DNA of 64,000 nt, from positions 1-64,000 of the forward strand of contig JAXLZK010000007.1 of assembly GCA_046350935.1 (NCBI GenBank), given 5' to 3'. The stretch comes from Nitrobium sp046350935. GTDB lineage: Bacteria; Nitrospirota; Thermodesulfovibrionia; Thermodesulfovibrionales; Dissulfurispiraceae. The position numbers and the translations under genes are program-made. The stretch's first letter is position 1; each line of letters opens with the position of its first letter. The notes under the pieces were generated by a model, which saw only the letters and a list, made by a program, of their open reading frames with translations, did no database searches and was not told the DNA's origin. Below, piece after piece: positions 16,112-24,260 of this stretch.

Positions 16112-17436
16112 TGCGGAGACGCTCCGGAACGGAAATGGCGCGGAAAAGCTCCACTGCATCCCGCAGGTCTTCCGATTCCCGGACCCTCGAAAGCGCGAGC
16201 GACATTCTGGGCGGCACGCGGCGGAAGAACCCGTTGGCGCGCCTCACGCCCTTTCTGGGACCGGCCTTCATCGCCAGTGTCGCGTATATCGATCCGGGGA
16301 ATTTCGCGACGAACATCCAGGGCGGGGCGCAATTCGGATATATGCTGCTCTGGGTCGTTGTTGCCGGCAACCTCATGGCGATGCTCATCCAGACGCTGTC
16401 AGCCAAGCTGGGAATCGCAACGGGCATGAACCTGGCGGAGCACTGCCGGGCCCATTTCCCGAAGCCGGTCTCCCTCGGCATGTGGGCCCTGATGGAACTG
16501 GTCGCCATGGCGACGGACCTCGCGGAGTTTTTGGGCGCCGCCCTCGGGTTTTACCTGCTGCTGGGAGTCCCGCTCCTGATCGGCGCCCTCCTCGCCGCCG
16601 TCGCGACGCTCCTGATCCTCGGTCTCGAACGCTACGGCTTCCGGCCGCTGGAGGCGGTCATCTCGTCGATGGCGGGAGCGGTCGCCCTTTGCTACCTGCT
16701 GGAGCTGCTCCTCGCAAAGCCTGCATGGAGCGACCTCGCGCACCATGCGGTCGTCCCGCAGTTTGCCGGAGCGGAAAGCGTGCTGCTCGCCTCGGGAATT
16801 CTGGGCGCCACCGTCATGCCCCACGCTATTTTCCTGCACTCCGCCCTGCTGCAGGGGCGCATCGTGGTCCGGGACACGGAGAGGGTGCGGAGACTCTACC
16901 GTTTCGAGATCGCCGATGTGGGCATCGCCATGGGGATCGCCGGCTTTGTCAACGCCGCGATGCTGATCATGGCGGCCGCGACTTTCCACGAGGCGGGGCT
17001 TTCCTCTGTTGCTTCCCTCGAAGAGGCGCACCGGACCCTGGGGCCTCTCCTGGGAAAAGCCGCGGGGTGGGTCTTCGCCCTCTCGCTGCTCGTCTCGGGA
17101 CTGTCGTCGTCGACAGTGGGAACCAGTGCGGGCCAGGTCATCATGCAGGGATTCCTCCAGCGCCACATTCCGGTCTGGATACGGCGGCTGGTGACCATGC
17201 TCCCGGCTCTTATCGTGATCGGGGCGGGTTTGGACCCGACCCGGACGCTCGTCATCAGCCAGGTGGTGCTGAGCTTCGGACTCCCCTTCGCCATTGTCCC
17301 CCTGGTGCTGTTCACGGGCCGCAGGGACATCATGGGAGAACTGGTTAACAGGAAGACCACGACTCTGCTCGCCGGCCTGGCTGCGGCGCTCATTATTGCG
17401 CTGAACATCTACCTTCTGTACGACACCCTGTTCTGA
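16111..17436 (+). CDS. mntH: Nramp-family divalent metal transporter MntH
   Basis: A 441-residue, multi-helix inner-membrane transporter of Mn(II)/Fe(II). YIDPGNFATNIQGGAQFGY contains the DPGN motif of helix 1, and MPHAIFLHSALLQGR contains the MPH motif of helix 6. Both form the metal site. A basic 40-residue N terminus precedes the first helix. The ATG at 16111 overlaps the TGA of the MetF-like gene, and a second ATG at 16135 is possible. The reading frame is open much further upstream, but that part is antisense to nothing coding and overlaps the MetF gene. The universal stress protein gene follows after 9 bases. Confidence 0.93.
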   Translation: MRRRSGTEMARKSSTASRRSSDSRTLESASDILGGTRRKNPLARLTPFLGPAFIASVAYIDPGNFATNIQGGAQFGYMLLWVVVAGNLMAMLIQTLSAKLGIATGMNLAEHCRAHFPKPVSLGMWALMELVAMATDLAEFLGAALGFYLLLGVPLLIGALLAAVATLLILGLERYGFRPLEAVISSMAGAVALCYLLELLLAKPAWSDLAHHAVVPQFAGAESVLLASGILGATVMPHAIFLHSALLQGRIVVRDTERVRRLYRFEIADVGIAMGIAGFVNAAMLIMAAATFHEAGLSSVASLEEAHRTLGPLLGKAAGWVFALSLLVSGLSSSTVGTSAGQVIMQGFLQRHIPVWIRRLVTMLPALIVIGAGLDPTRTLVISQVVLSFGLPFAIVPLVLFTGRRDIMGELVNRKTTTLLAGLAAALIIALNIYLLYDTLF

Positions 17437-17445
17437 GGTGAGACC

Positions 17446-18351
17446 ATGTTCAAGAATATTTTAGTCCCGCTGGACGGCTCCGCCATGGCCGAGGCGGCGC
17501 TCCCGGCAGCCGCCTTTCTCTCGAAGAAGTTCAATGCGAAGGTTACCCTTTTTCACGTCGTCGAGAAGAACGCTCCGCGTGAAGTCCACGGCCAGCCCCA
17601 TCTGAAAAATGCCGAAGAGGCGGAAGCCTATTTGAGGGATACCGCGCGGCAGGCTTTTGAGGAGGGGCTGCCTGTCGCTGCCCACGTGCACACAACAGAG
17701 GTGGACAATGTGGCCGAAAGCATTGTCGAACACGCTGACGAGCTGGACCATGACGTGATCGTTATGTGCTCGCACGGCCGCGGAAAAGCGCTTCACCTGC
17801 TGCTCGGAAGCATCGCCCAGAAGATCGTCGCAAAGGGGTCCCTTCCCGTGCTTCTCATTCACCCCGGCAAGGACGGCGCTCTCCCGGCATTTTCCTGTAC
17901 TGCTCTGCTCCTGCCGCTGGACGGCAATCCGGATCACGCGCAGGCCCTGCCGCTCGCAAAGGAACTGGCGAAAGTGTGCGGCTCATTCCTCCATTTGGCT
18001 GTCGTGATTCCCCATCGCGGCGCCCTTTCCGGCAACAGCGCGGTAACAAGCCGCCTTCTGCCCGGCACGATGACGGAGCTCCTCGAAATGGCCATCCAGG
18101 ACGCCGACGACTATCTGCGGCAGCAAGTGGAAGAGCTTGTGCGTGAAGGGTTCACGGCGAGCGCTCATGTGCTGAGGGGCGATCCGGCCACGGTCATCGG
18201 GGATGCCGCCCGCCAGTTGGAGGTCGACCTCGTCGTCATGGCCACCCACGGGAAGTCAGGGATGGAAGCCCTCTGGTCGGGCAGTGTAACCCACAAGGTG
18301 TCCAGCCTGAGCAGGGTGCCGTTATTGCTGATCCCGGTAGGGAAAAAGTGA
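17446..18351 (+). CDS. Tandem universal stress protein
   Basis: A 301-residue cytoplasmic protein with two UspA domains, about residues 1-145 and 150-301. Each begins with a strand and DG loop (ILVPLDGSAMAEAALP; LLLPLDGNPDHAQALP) and ends with the glycine-rich nucleotide loop. In domain 2 this is THGKSGMEALWSGS. In domain 1 it is the less regular SHGRGKALHLLLGS, so domain 1 may bind nucleotide poorly. It is the last gene of the metF-mntH-usp cluster (9 bases behind mntH, with AGGTGAG as ribosome site). Its role is inferred only as stress-related. Confidence 0.9.
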   Translation: MFKNILVPLDGSAMAEAALPAAAFLSKKFNAKVTLFHVVEKNAPREVHGQPHLKNAEEAEAYLRDTARQAFEEGLPVAAHVHTTEVDNVAESIVEHADELDHDVIVMCSHGRGKALHLLLGSIAQKIVAKGSLPVLLIHPGKDGALPAFSCTALLLPLDGNPDHAQALPLAKELAKVCGSFLHLAVVIPHRGALSGNSAVTSRLLPGTMTELLEMAIQDADDYLRQQVEELVREGFTASAHVLRGDPATVIGDAARQLEVDLVVMATHGKSGMEALWSGSVTHKVSSLSRVPLLLIPVGKK

Positions 18352-18462
18352 GGTCCGACAAAAGTCGTCTTTTACGTGTTAATCTGCCAGATCAGGTTGG
18401 CATGGTCGTGGTGGTTGGACATGAATAGATTCACTATCAGGGTACTGAAAAGCTCTCGGCAT

Positions 18463-18551
18463 GTCATTGCGAGGAGCTTTTTTGCGACGAAGCAATCTCT
18501 GAGTCAGTGAATTCTCCAAAGATGAGAGTGCTTCGCTTCGCTCGCAATGAC
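18463..18551. repeat. Interspersed palindromic repeats, copies 6 and 7, in opposite orientation
   Basis: Copy 6 (18463-18499) starts GTCATTGCGAGG and ends GAAGCAATCTC. Copy 7 (18524-18551) runs GAGAGTGCTTCG to CTCGCAATGAC, so the pair forms an inverted arrangement 24 bases apart. It lies between the convergent usp and sppA genes. Confidence 0.75.
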
Positions 18552-18779
18552 AGCGAAAAGACTTCTTCAGCATCCTGCTGTAATTTTTTTACTGCTGGTT
18601 GTGTAGCAGAAATATAGCATAATTCTGACAAACTTTGAAATAACATTTTTCAAAAGAGATACAAATCAAAGCTGTTGATTTATTGTTGTTTTTCAACTAG
18701 GTCGCCCATCCGCAGCTGTCCTCCCAAGGCTATTGCGGCAAGCCCGATCTGCATGTCGGATCCCTGTTCGACAATAGCC
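18552..18779. other. AT-rich intergenic stretch downstream of sppA
   Basis: No gene is supported here. The base composition is clearly lower in GC than the neighbours. A small hairpin CAGCA-TCC-TGCTG at 18568-18580 followed by TAATTTTTTT could be a weak plus-strand terminator for usp. An 8-base inverted repeat GGCTATTG/CAATAGCC (18728-18735 and 18772-18779) encloses a shorter CCGA/TCGG pair directly behind the sppA stop and could form a stem in the sppA 3' end. Confidence 0.5.
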
Positions 18780-19754
18780 CTACGGATTCCAGAGATACAT
18801 GAACTGAACACCTGAAAAAGGTGAGAGATCTTCCGCGTTGATGGAGATGAGATTGATGGTTTCCGGGGCCGTCAGCGGCATGTCTGAATAGATGTTCGAC
18901 TTGAAGGTCCCGGGCCGGGTATAGGTTACCACCCTGGCCTTTGCGAGGGCCATGTCTTTTTTCAGGCTCTCGATAGTCTCGTCCAGGTACGCCACTCGAT
19001 CGATAAGCCCCGCGTCGAGGGCTGCCTGCGCCGTGAGTATCCGTCCGTCTGCGAGAGTACGCACTTCCTCCGTGGTGAGCACCTTCCGCCTGTTCTCCGC
19101 AACCACCCCGACGAAACGCCCGAAGAGCCCGTCGATGATATCCTGGAGCATCTTTTTCTCTTCGGGGGTGCTCGGGCGGAAGGGCGACCAGAAGTCCTTC
19201 TTGGGGCCCGATTTGTAGATTTCATCGGAGACGCCCACCTTTGAAAGCAGGCCTTCAATAGTGAGCTTCATGGCGATGACCCCGATGCTGCCCGTAATCG
19301 CGGTGGGGCCGGCGACGATGCGGTCGGCGGCGCAGGCGACGTAGTACCCTCCCGAGGCGCCGACTTCCGTGATATGGGCATAGACGGGTATCTTCCTCTT
19401 CTCCTTGAAGCGCACGACTTCATGGTAGAGCGTATCGCTCGCCGCGACGCTGCCGCCGGGGGAGTTGATCCTCACGATCACTCCCGCGACTGAGGAGTCC
19501 GCCTCAGCCTTGCGGAGCGCCTCCCGGAAGAACGCCACCGGGGAGGGCTTCGCCTTCAGCTTCAGCCCGCCCGATTTCTCTTTGAAGCTGATCACCCCGT
19601 CGAGGTCGAGGAGGAGGATTTTCCGGGCACCCTCGCCTTCGAGCAGCTCCTCCTCAAGGGGCTTTGTCGCTGGGGCAAGGGAGACGTTCACAAAAGCGCA
19701 CCCCGGCAGTACGAGCAGCAAAAGAAGCGGCGCAAGAAAAAAGGATTTCACCAT
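18780..19754 (-). CDS. sppA: Signal peptide peptidase SppA, lipoprotein form
   Basis: A 324-residue S49-family serine protease that degrades cleaved signal peptides in the inner membrane. The N terminus has a hydrophobic stretch ending in the lipobox LVLPGC (Cys19), so it is probably lipid-anchored rather than helix-anchored. RINSPGGSVAASDTLY precedes the catalytic Ser in EVGASGGYYVACAADRI, and the Lys of EIYKSGPKKD is the probable general base, as in the short SppA class. A further ClpP-like segment AITGSIGV is intact. The start at 19754 is the Met directly before the signal peptide. Confidence 0.92.
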   Translation of the reverse strand: MVKSFFLAPLLLLLVLPGCAFVNVSLAPATKPLEEELLEGEGARKILLLDLDGVISFKEKSGGLKLKAKPSPVAFFREALRKAEADSSVAGVIVRINSPGGSVAASDTLYHEVVRFKEKRKIPVYAHITEVGASGGYYVACAADRIVAGPTAITGSIGVIAMKLTIEGLLSKVGVSDEIYKSGPKKDFWSPFRPSTPEEKKMLQDIIDGLFGRFVGVVAENRRKVLTTEEVRTLADGRILTAQAALDAGLIDRVAYLDETIESLKKDMALAKARVVTYTRPGTFKSNIYSDMPLTAPETINLISINAEDLSPFSGVQFMYLWNP

Positions 19755-19955
19755 AGGCTCCTTGTCATGCGGTACGGGTGCAGGAGGCGCGAAAGGCGCA
19801 GGGCCGTACGCAGCAACTGGCCCCACCCTCGCCGAAGCCGCCGTCTGTCGTATCACCAGCCGTATCACCGGCTTATTACCGGCATCTCATCGGCACGCCA
19901 CCGGCGCATCATAGATAAATAATAGCACAAGGACGGAAGGGGGACGACAACGGGA

Positions 19956-20055
19956 NNNNNNNNNNNNNNNNNNNNNNNNNNNNNNNNNNNNNNNNNNNNN
20001 NNNNNNNNNNNNNNNNNNNNNNNNNNNNNNNNNNNNNNNNNNNNNNNNNNNNNNN
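19956..20055. other. Assembly gap (100 N)
   Basis: Exactly 100 N between sppA (start 19754, minus) and the receiver-like gene (stop 20081, minus). Flanking bases are non-coding, so no visible gene is cut. Confidence 0.98.
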
Positions 20056-20080
20056 CGGGAGCGGGCGGGAAAGGGAGTGC

Positions 20081-20503
20081 TTATTGAAGCCCCGTTTTCA
20101 TATACCACGGGACTTCCGCGGGCTTCTCGAATGAGCAAAGCTTATAGATGTTGTCGCTGACCTGCTCTGCGGTGAAAGGCCTGATCAGGACCCCGCTGAC
20201 CACCTTCGACTGGATGATCTTGACGATCTCCTCCTTGGAGGTCCCGGCAGAGACGATGAGCAGGATCTTGAGAAAAGGCTTCTCCGCCTTCACGGAGGCG
20301 GCAAAAGGGAGAGTGGATTCCTCAGCCATGATGGAATCCAGAATAACCACAACCCCCTCTTCCGTGTCGGACAGGGCGACTCCCAGCAGCTTCGTGGTGT
20401 CGAAATACCGCACCGCGATTTTGCCTTCGAATTCCCGCAGCGCCCAACTGATGGGATGGGTAAGGTCCCTTTTTACACACACATACACACTCTTTTTCGC
20501 CAT
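20081..20503 (-). CDS. Degenerate response-regulator receiver protein
   Basis: A 140-residue single-domain protein with a CheY-like outline. VYVCVKRDL opens it, VVVILDSIM carries an Asp where the phosphoacceptor is expected, LLIVSAGTSKEE resembles the Ser/Thr strand, and VLIRPFTAEQV replaces the usual Lys-Pro with Arg-Pro. The loss of the switch Lys and of a clear N-terminal acidic pair suggests a pseudo-receiver that may not be phosphorylated normally. The start is MAKKSVYVC at 20503. An upstream in-frame start lacks support. No kinase is nearby, and the function is unknown. Confidence 0.65.
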   Translation of the reverse strand: MAKKSVYVCVKRDLTHPISWALREFEGKIAVRYFDTTKLLGVALSDTEEGVVVILDSIMAEESTLPFAASVKAEKPFLKILLIVSAGTSKEEIVKIIQSKVVSGVLIRPFTAEQVSDNIYKLCSFEKPAEVPWYMKTGLQ

Positions 20504-20591
20504 GCTGACCTCCCGGACAGCGCCCGCACACAGCACGCGCCCTCTTCTACAGCCTGTTTCAGGAGAAGGCCTTCGCCAAAAAGATCCCCTG

Positions 20592-21386
20592 TCAAAACGA
20601 ATGTTCGCTGCCGGGGAAGATCCCCTGCTCCACCTCTTCCTTATAAAGCCGGAGCGCCTTCGACGCCTCCTCTTTGAGAGCAGCGTACTTCTTCACGAAT
20701 TTCGGCACAAAACGGTCAAAAAGTCCGAGCATGTCATGGAGCACCAGCACCTGACCGTCGCAGTGGGGCCCGGCGCCGATCCCGATGGTGGGGATGGAAA
20801 GCCCCTCCGTTATCAGGCGGGCAAGCTCCGCAGGAATGGCTTCGAGGAAGAGGGCAACGGCCCCGGCGTCCTCAAGGATCCCGGCGTCCTCTTTGAGTCT
20901 CTCCGCCTCTCTCTCGGTCTTTCCTTGCACCTTGTAGCCGCCCATCCGGTGAATCGCCTGGGGAGTGAGGCCGATATGGGCCATGACCGGGATCCCGGAC
21001 CGCGTCAGTGCCGCCACCGTTTCCGCCACCTCACGCCCCCCCTCCAGCTTCACCGCGTGTGCGCCGCCCTCCTTGAGAAACCTGCCCCCGTTCCGTATCG
21101 CCTCGGAAACGGCGACCTGGTAGGAGAGATAGGGCATGTCGCCGATGACCAATGCCCGCTGTGCGGCCCGGGCAACCATCCTCGAGTGATAGATCATCTC
21201 GTCCATGGTGACGGGAAGCGTATTCTCCAGACCCTGAACGACATTCGCCAGGGAGTCGCCCACCAGGAGAACGTCCATGCCGGCCTCGTCGGCGATCTGG
21301 GCAAAGGGGAAGTCGTAGGCGGTGATAACGGCGATCTTCTGCCCTTCTTTTTTCTTTTTAAGGAGGTCCTGCATCGTCACTTTCAT
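20592..21386 (-). CDS. panB: 3-methyl-2-oxobutanoate hydroxymethyltransferase
   Basis: A 264-residue ketopantoate synthase, the first committed step to pantothenate and CoA. ITAYDFPFAQIADEAGMDVLLVGDSLANVVQG holds the metal-binding Asp residues, MTLDEM-like MDEMIYHS follows, and GIPVMAHIGLTPQ with IGIGAGPHCDGQVLVLHD completes the signature. The start at 21386 gives the same length as E. coli PanB and has GGGAAGGG upstream. An ATG ten codons earlier is less likely. No panC or panD is adjacent. Confidence 0.95.
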   Translation of the reverse strand: MKVTMQDLLKKKKEGQKIAVITAYDFPFAQIADEAGMDVLLVGDSLANVVQGLENTLPVTMDEMIYHSRMVARAAQRALVIGDMPYLSYQVAVSEAIRNGGRFLKEGGAHAVKLEGGREVAETVAALTRSGIPVMAHIGLTPQAIHRMGGYKVQGKTEREAERLKEDAGILEDAGAVALFLEAIPAELARLITEGLSIPTIGIGAGPHCDGQVLVLHDMLGLFDRFVPKFVKKYAALKEEASKALRLYKEEVEQGIFPGSEHSF

Positions 21387-21508
21387 GGGCACCCTTCCCG
21401 CTCTTTCCATCGGCACGTACCCGTATTATGGAGAAAACGGGCTGCCGAATTCAATAAAATATTTATTTCTCAGGGGTTTCAGAAAAAAAAGCGCCACCGG
21501 AGGGCCGG

Positions 21509-23281
21509 CTATGCACCCTGCTGCCCGTCAGCCCTCGCGGGACGGATGGCCCTCAGGTTCAGTTGAAGGTACCTCCCCCCGTCCCATTCGTTGATCACCG
21601 GCAGGAAGGCTGCGTCGATGAAGCGGTTCTCTTCGAGGTGCTGCAGGAGCCCGCCGAAAGTAAAGCCGATGCTGTCCACCCTGCGCCCGTTCTGGCGCAC
21701 ATGCATTTTGAGGTGATTGTTGCCCACGATCCTCGGCTGCAGCACCTCGAGGTTCCTCGCCCCCAGCACGGGCTCCTCGTTGCCGTACCCGAAGGGCTCC
21801 AGCCGGGCCAGCTCATCAATCAGCGCAATGCTCACCTCGGACATCATCACCGCGGCGTCGATGTTCAGGACGGGGATCAGGTCGTCGGCGTTCAGCTCCT
21901 GCAGCATGAGGGAGGAGAGCCTCCTTCTGAGCTCGGGAATGTTCTCTGCGGTCAGCCCCACGCCCGCCGCCTGCTTGTGCCCCCCGAACCGCTGCAGGAC
22001 ATCCCTGCAGCAGGAAAGACCGGAATGCATGTCGAAGGGAGGGATGCTCCTGCCGGACCCTTTGGCGACCCCTTCCTGCACGGAAAGGACGATGGCGGGG
22101 CGATAATACTTCTCCGCGATCTTCGAGGCCACGATCCCGACAACTCCCAGGTGCCAGCCTTCGGAGGCAAGGACAATGGCGCCGTCGCCGATCTCCATCT
22201 TCCCGAGCATCCCGAGGGCTTCATTGTGGACGGTCTCCTCGATCTCCTGCCGCTTCATGTTCAACCCGTTCAGCCACTCCGCCAGGGCCTCCGCCTCGCT
22301 GTCGGACTGCGTCGTCAGGAGCCGCACTACGTCCGTCGCGTCGGCGATGCGCCCGGCTGCGTTGATCCGGGGGATCAGCAGATAATAGAGGAGCGACGTC
22401 TTGAAAGAATCGGAACGGATCCCCGCCGCACTCTTCAGCGCCCGTATGCCGGCCCGCTGACCCGACTGGATCAGCTTGATCCCCTCTTTGAGGATGATCC
22501 TGTTGTCGCCCACCGCAGGCACCACATCGGCCGCAGTCCCCAGGGCCGCCAGGTCCAGAAACCGGTGGACCAAAGCGGGATCGTCCCCGGACAATCCCTG
22601 CATGATCTTGAACGCCACCCCGGCGCCGGACAGTCCCGAGAGGTGGGCGGCTTCGGGAAAAGCCTTCGGATTGACGACCGCCGCCGCATCCGGCAGCAGG
22701 AAGCGAGCTGCGTCCGCCCCTCCCTCCTGTCCTGCGGACAAGGCACCCTCCCCGCTCCGCACCGGCTCGTGGTGGTCGGTCACGATCACGTCGATGCCGA
22801 GGAAGCGGGCTGAGGAGACGGCGTCGAACGAGGTGATCCCGCAATCTACGGTGATAAGGAGCCCTGCTCCAACGGCTTTCGCCCGTTCGATGCCCGCCGC
22901 GCCGAAGCCGTAGCCGTGGGCGAGCCTGTCGGGAATGAAATAGTGGACGTCTCCTCCCCTTTCCCGCAGGCCCTCGACCATGATCGCCGTAGCGGTGACG
23001 CCGTCCGCATCGTAGTCCCCGTGAATGAGGATCCTCTCGCCGTTCTTCAGCGCACGGCGTATCCGTTCCAGGGCGGTCGAGAGGGAAGGCAGGTCAAAGG
23101 GGTCGGAAAGCCGCGCAAGGGAGGGATTGAGGAAGGCATCGAGCTGTCCGGGGCTCTTGATGCCCCTGTTGATCAAAATCTGGGCAAAAACAGGGGAGAG
23201 GGAAGCGGTCCGCGCGATGTACTCGACATAGTCGGTATTCGTTCTGTTGACGAGCCACTTGCGTGCCGTACCGCCGTACAC
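21509..23281 (-). CDS. recJ: Single-stranded-DNA exonuclease RecJ
   Basis: A 590-residue 5'-3' ssDNA exonuclease of the DHH superfamily used in recombination and mismatch repair. HGDYDADGVTATAIM is motif I, TVDCGITSFDAV motif II, VTDHHEP the DHH motif and NPKAFPEA motif IV. GSGRSIPPFDMHSGLSCC and GGHKQAAG form the DHHA1 part, and an OB fold closes the protein. The GTG at 23281 follows GAGAGGGAAAAG. The gene lies 46 bases after secF in the direction of transcription. Length and domains are normal. Confidence 0.95.
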   Translation of the reverse strand: MYGGTARKWLVNRTNTDYVEYIARTASLSPVFAQILINRGIKSPGQLDAFLNPSLARLSDPFDLPSLSTALERIRRALKNGERILIHGDYDADGVTATAIMVEGLRERGGDVHYFIPDRLAHGYGFGAAGIERAKAVGAGLLITVDCGITSFDAVSSARFLGIDVIVTDHHEPVRSGEGALSAGQEGGADAARFLLPDAAAVVNPKAFPEAAHLSGLSGAGVAFKIMQGLSGDDPALVHRFLDLAALGTAADVVPAVGDNRIILKEGIKLIQSGQRAGIRALKSAAGIRSDSFKTSLLYYLLIPRINAAGRIADATDVVRLLTTQSDSEAEALAEWLNGLNMKRQEIEETVHNEALGMLGKMEIGDGAIVLASEGWHLGVVGIVASKIAEKYYRPAIVLSVQEGVAKGSGRSIPPFDMHSGLSCCRDVLQRFGGHKQAAGVGLTAENIPELRRRLSSLMLQELNADDLIPVLNIDAAVMMSEVSIALIDELARLEPFGYGNEEPVLGARNLEVLQPRIVGNNHLKMHVRQNGRRVDSIGFTFGGLLQHLEENRFIDAAFLPVINEWDGGRYLQLNLRAIRPARADGQQGA

Positions 23282-23327
23282 CTTTTCCCTCTCCCTCTAT
23301 CCGGACTCCGGTAGTGCGGAGCCTCTG

Positions 23328-24260
23328 CTATGCTCTCGCTTTCGATTGCTGGGCGACCCCCGTCCTCTTCGCCTTGCCGATGGCGATGACGATAGGGCTG
23401 GCGACGAAGACCGAGGAGTAGACGCCGATAATCACTCCCAGCAGCATGGCAAAGGCGAAATCGTGCAGCACCTCTCCCCCGAACAGATAGAGGGCGAGGG
23501 AGGAGAGAAAGACGGTCAGCGACGTCACGATCGTCCGGGAGAGGACCTCGTTGATGCTCCGGTTGATGACGCTGTCCACCGGCTCCTTTCCATACTTCTT
23601 CATATTCTCCCTGATCCTGTCGAATATCACCACCGTGTCGGTCAGGGAATACCCCGCGATGGTCAGCAGCGCACTGAGGACGACGAGGTTGAATTCCTTT
23701 CCCATGAGGTAGAAAATGCCCATCACCGCGAGGACGTCGTGGAAAGTGGCGAGGGTCGCCCCCACTCCGAAGCGGAACTGGAACCTCCAGGCGACATAGA
23801 AAAGGATGCCTGCAATGGCGACAAGGGTGGCCCAGAGGGCGTCCTGGCGCAGCTTCGAGCCGACTTTAGGCCCGATTTCGGTCGTGGATTCGACGACCGG
23901 CTTCTTATCGGCGAATTTCTGGTTCAGTATCTGGGTGATCCTTTCGGAAGCGCCTCCGAGCTTCTCCTCCTCCTTTTTCACCCTGATAAGGATCTTGTTC
24001 TCGGTGGGAAGGTCCTGCAGGTCGAAATCCTTCAGACCTCCCTCTTCGAGGGCGACCCGCACCGTGTGGAGGGGCACAGACTGGGCGAACTTGATCTGCA
24101 CCGCCGTCCCCCCCGCGAAATCGACGCCGAGGTTCGCATTGCCCAGGGCGATCTGAACGGCCGCAATAATGCCGAGGAGGGAGAGAATGCCGGAAACAAT
24201 AAAGGCATACTTCCGCAGGCCCATGAAATCTATCTTCGTGTTCTTTATCAGTTCGATCAT
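23328..24260 (-). CDS. secF: Protein translocase subunit SecF
   Basis: A 310-residue inner-membrane subunit of SecDF, which uses the proton gradient to pull proteins out through SecYEG. The family motif NLGVDFAGGTAVQIKF follows transmembrane helix 1. The rest holds a periplasmic P4 domain and five further helices, with SLTDTVVIFDRIREN as the conserved cytoplasmic signature. Its ATG overlaps the secD stop (ATGA), so SecD and SecF are translationally coupled. Confidence 0.96.
   Translation of the reverse strand: MIELIKNTKIDFMGLRKYAFIVSGILSLLGIIAAVQIALGNANLGVDFAGGTAVQIKFAQSVPLHTVRVALEEGGLKDFDLQDLPTENKILIRVKKEEEKLGGASERITQILNQKFADKKPVVESTTEIGPKVGSKLRQDALWATLVAIAGILFYVAWRFQFRFGVGATLATFHDVLAVMGIFYLMGKEFNLVVLSALLTIAGYSLTDTVVIFDRIRENMKKYGKEPVDSVINRSINEVLSRTIVTSLTVFLSSLALYLFGGEVLHDFAFAMLLGVIIGVYSSVFVASPIVIAIGKAKRTGVAQQSKARA

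Noticed and set aside
18680..18754. A 24-codon minus-strand frame behind sppA (starting MQIGLAAIALGG)
   Set aside because: It reads like protein, but is tiny, has no clear ribosome site and overlaps an inverted repeat. It may be a gene remnant, but there is no family match that I can name.
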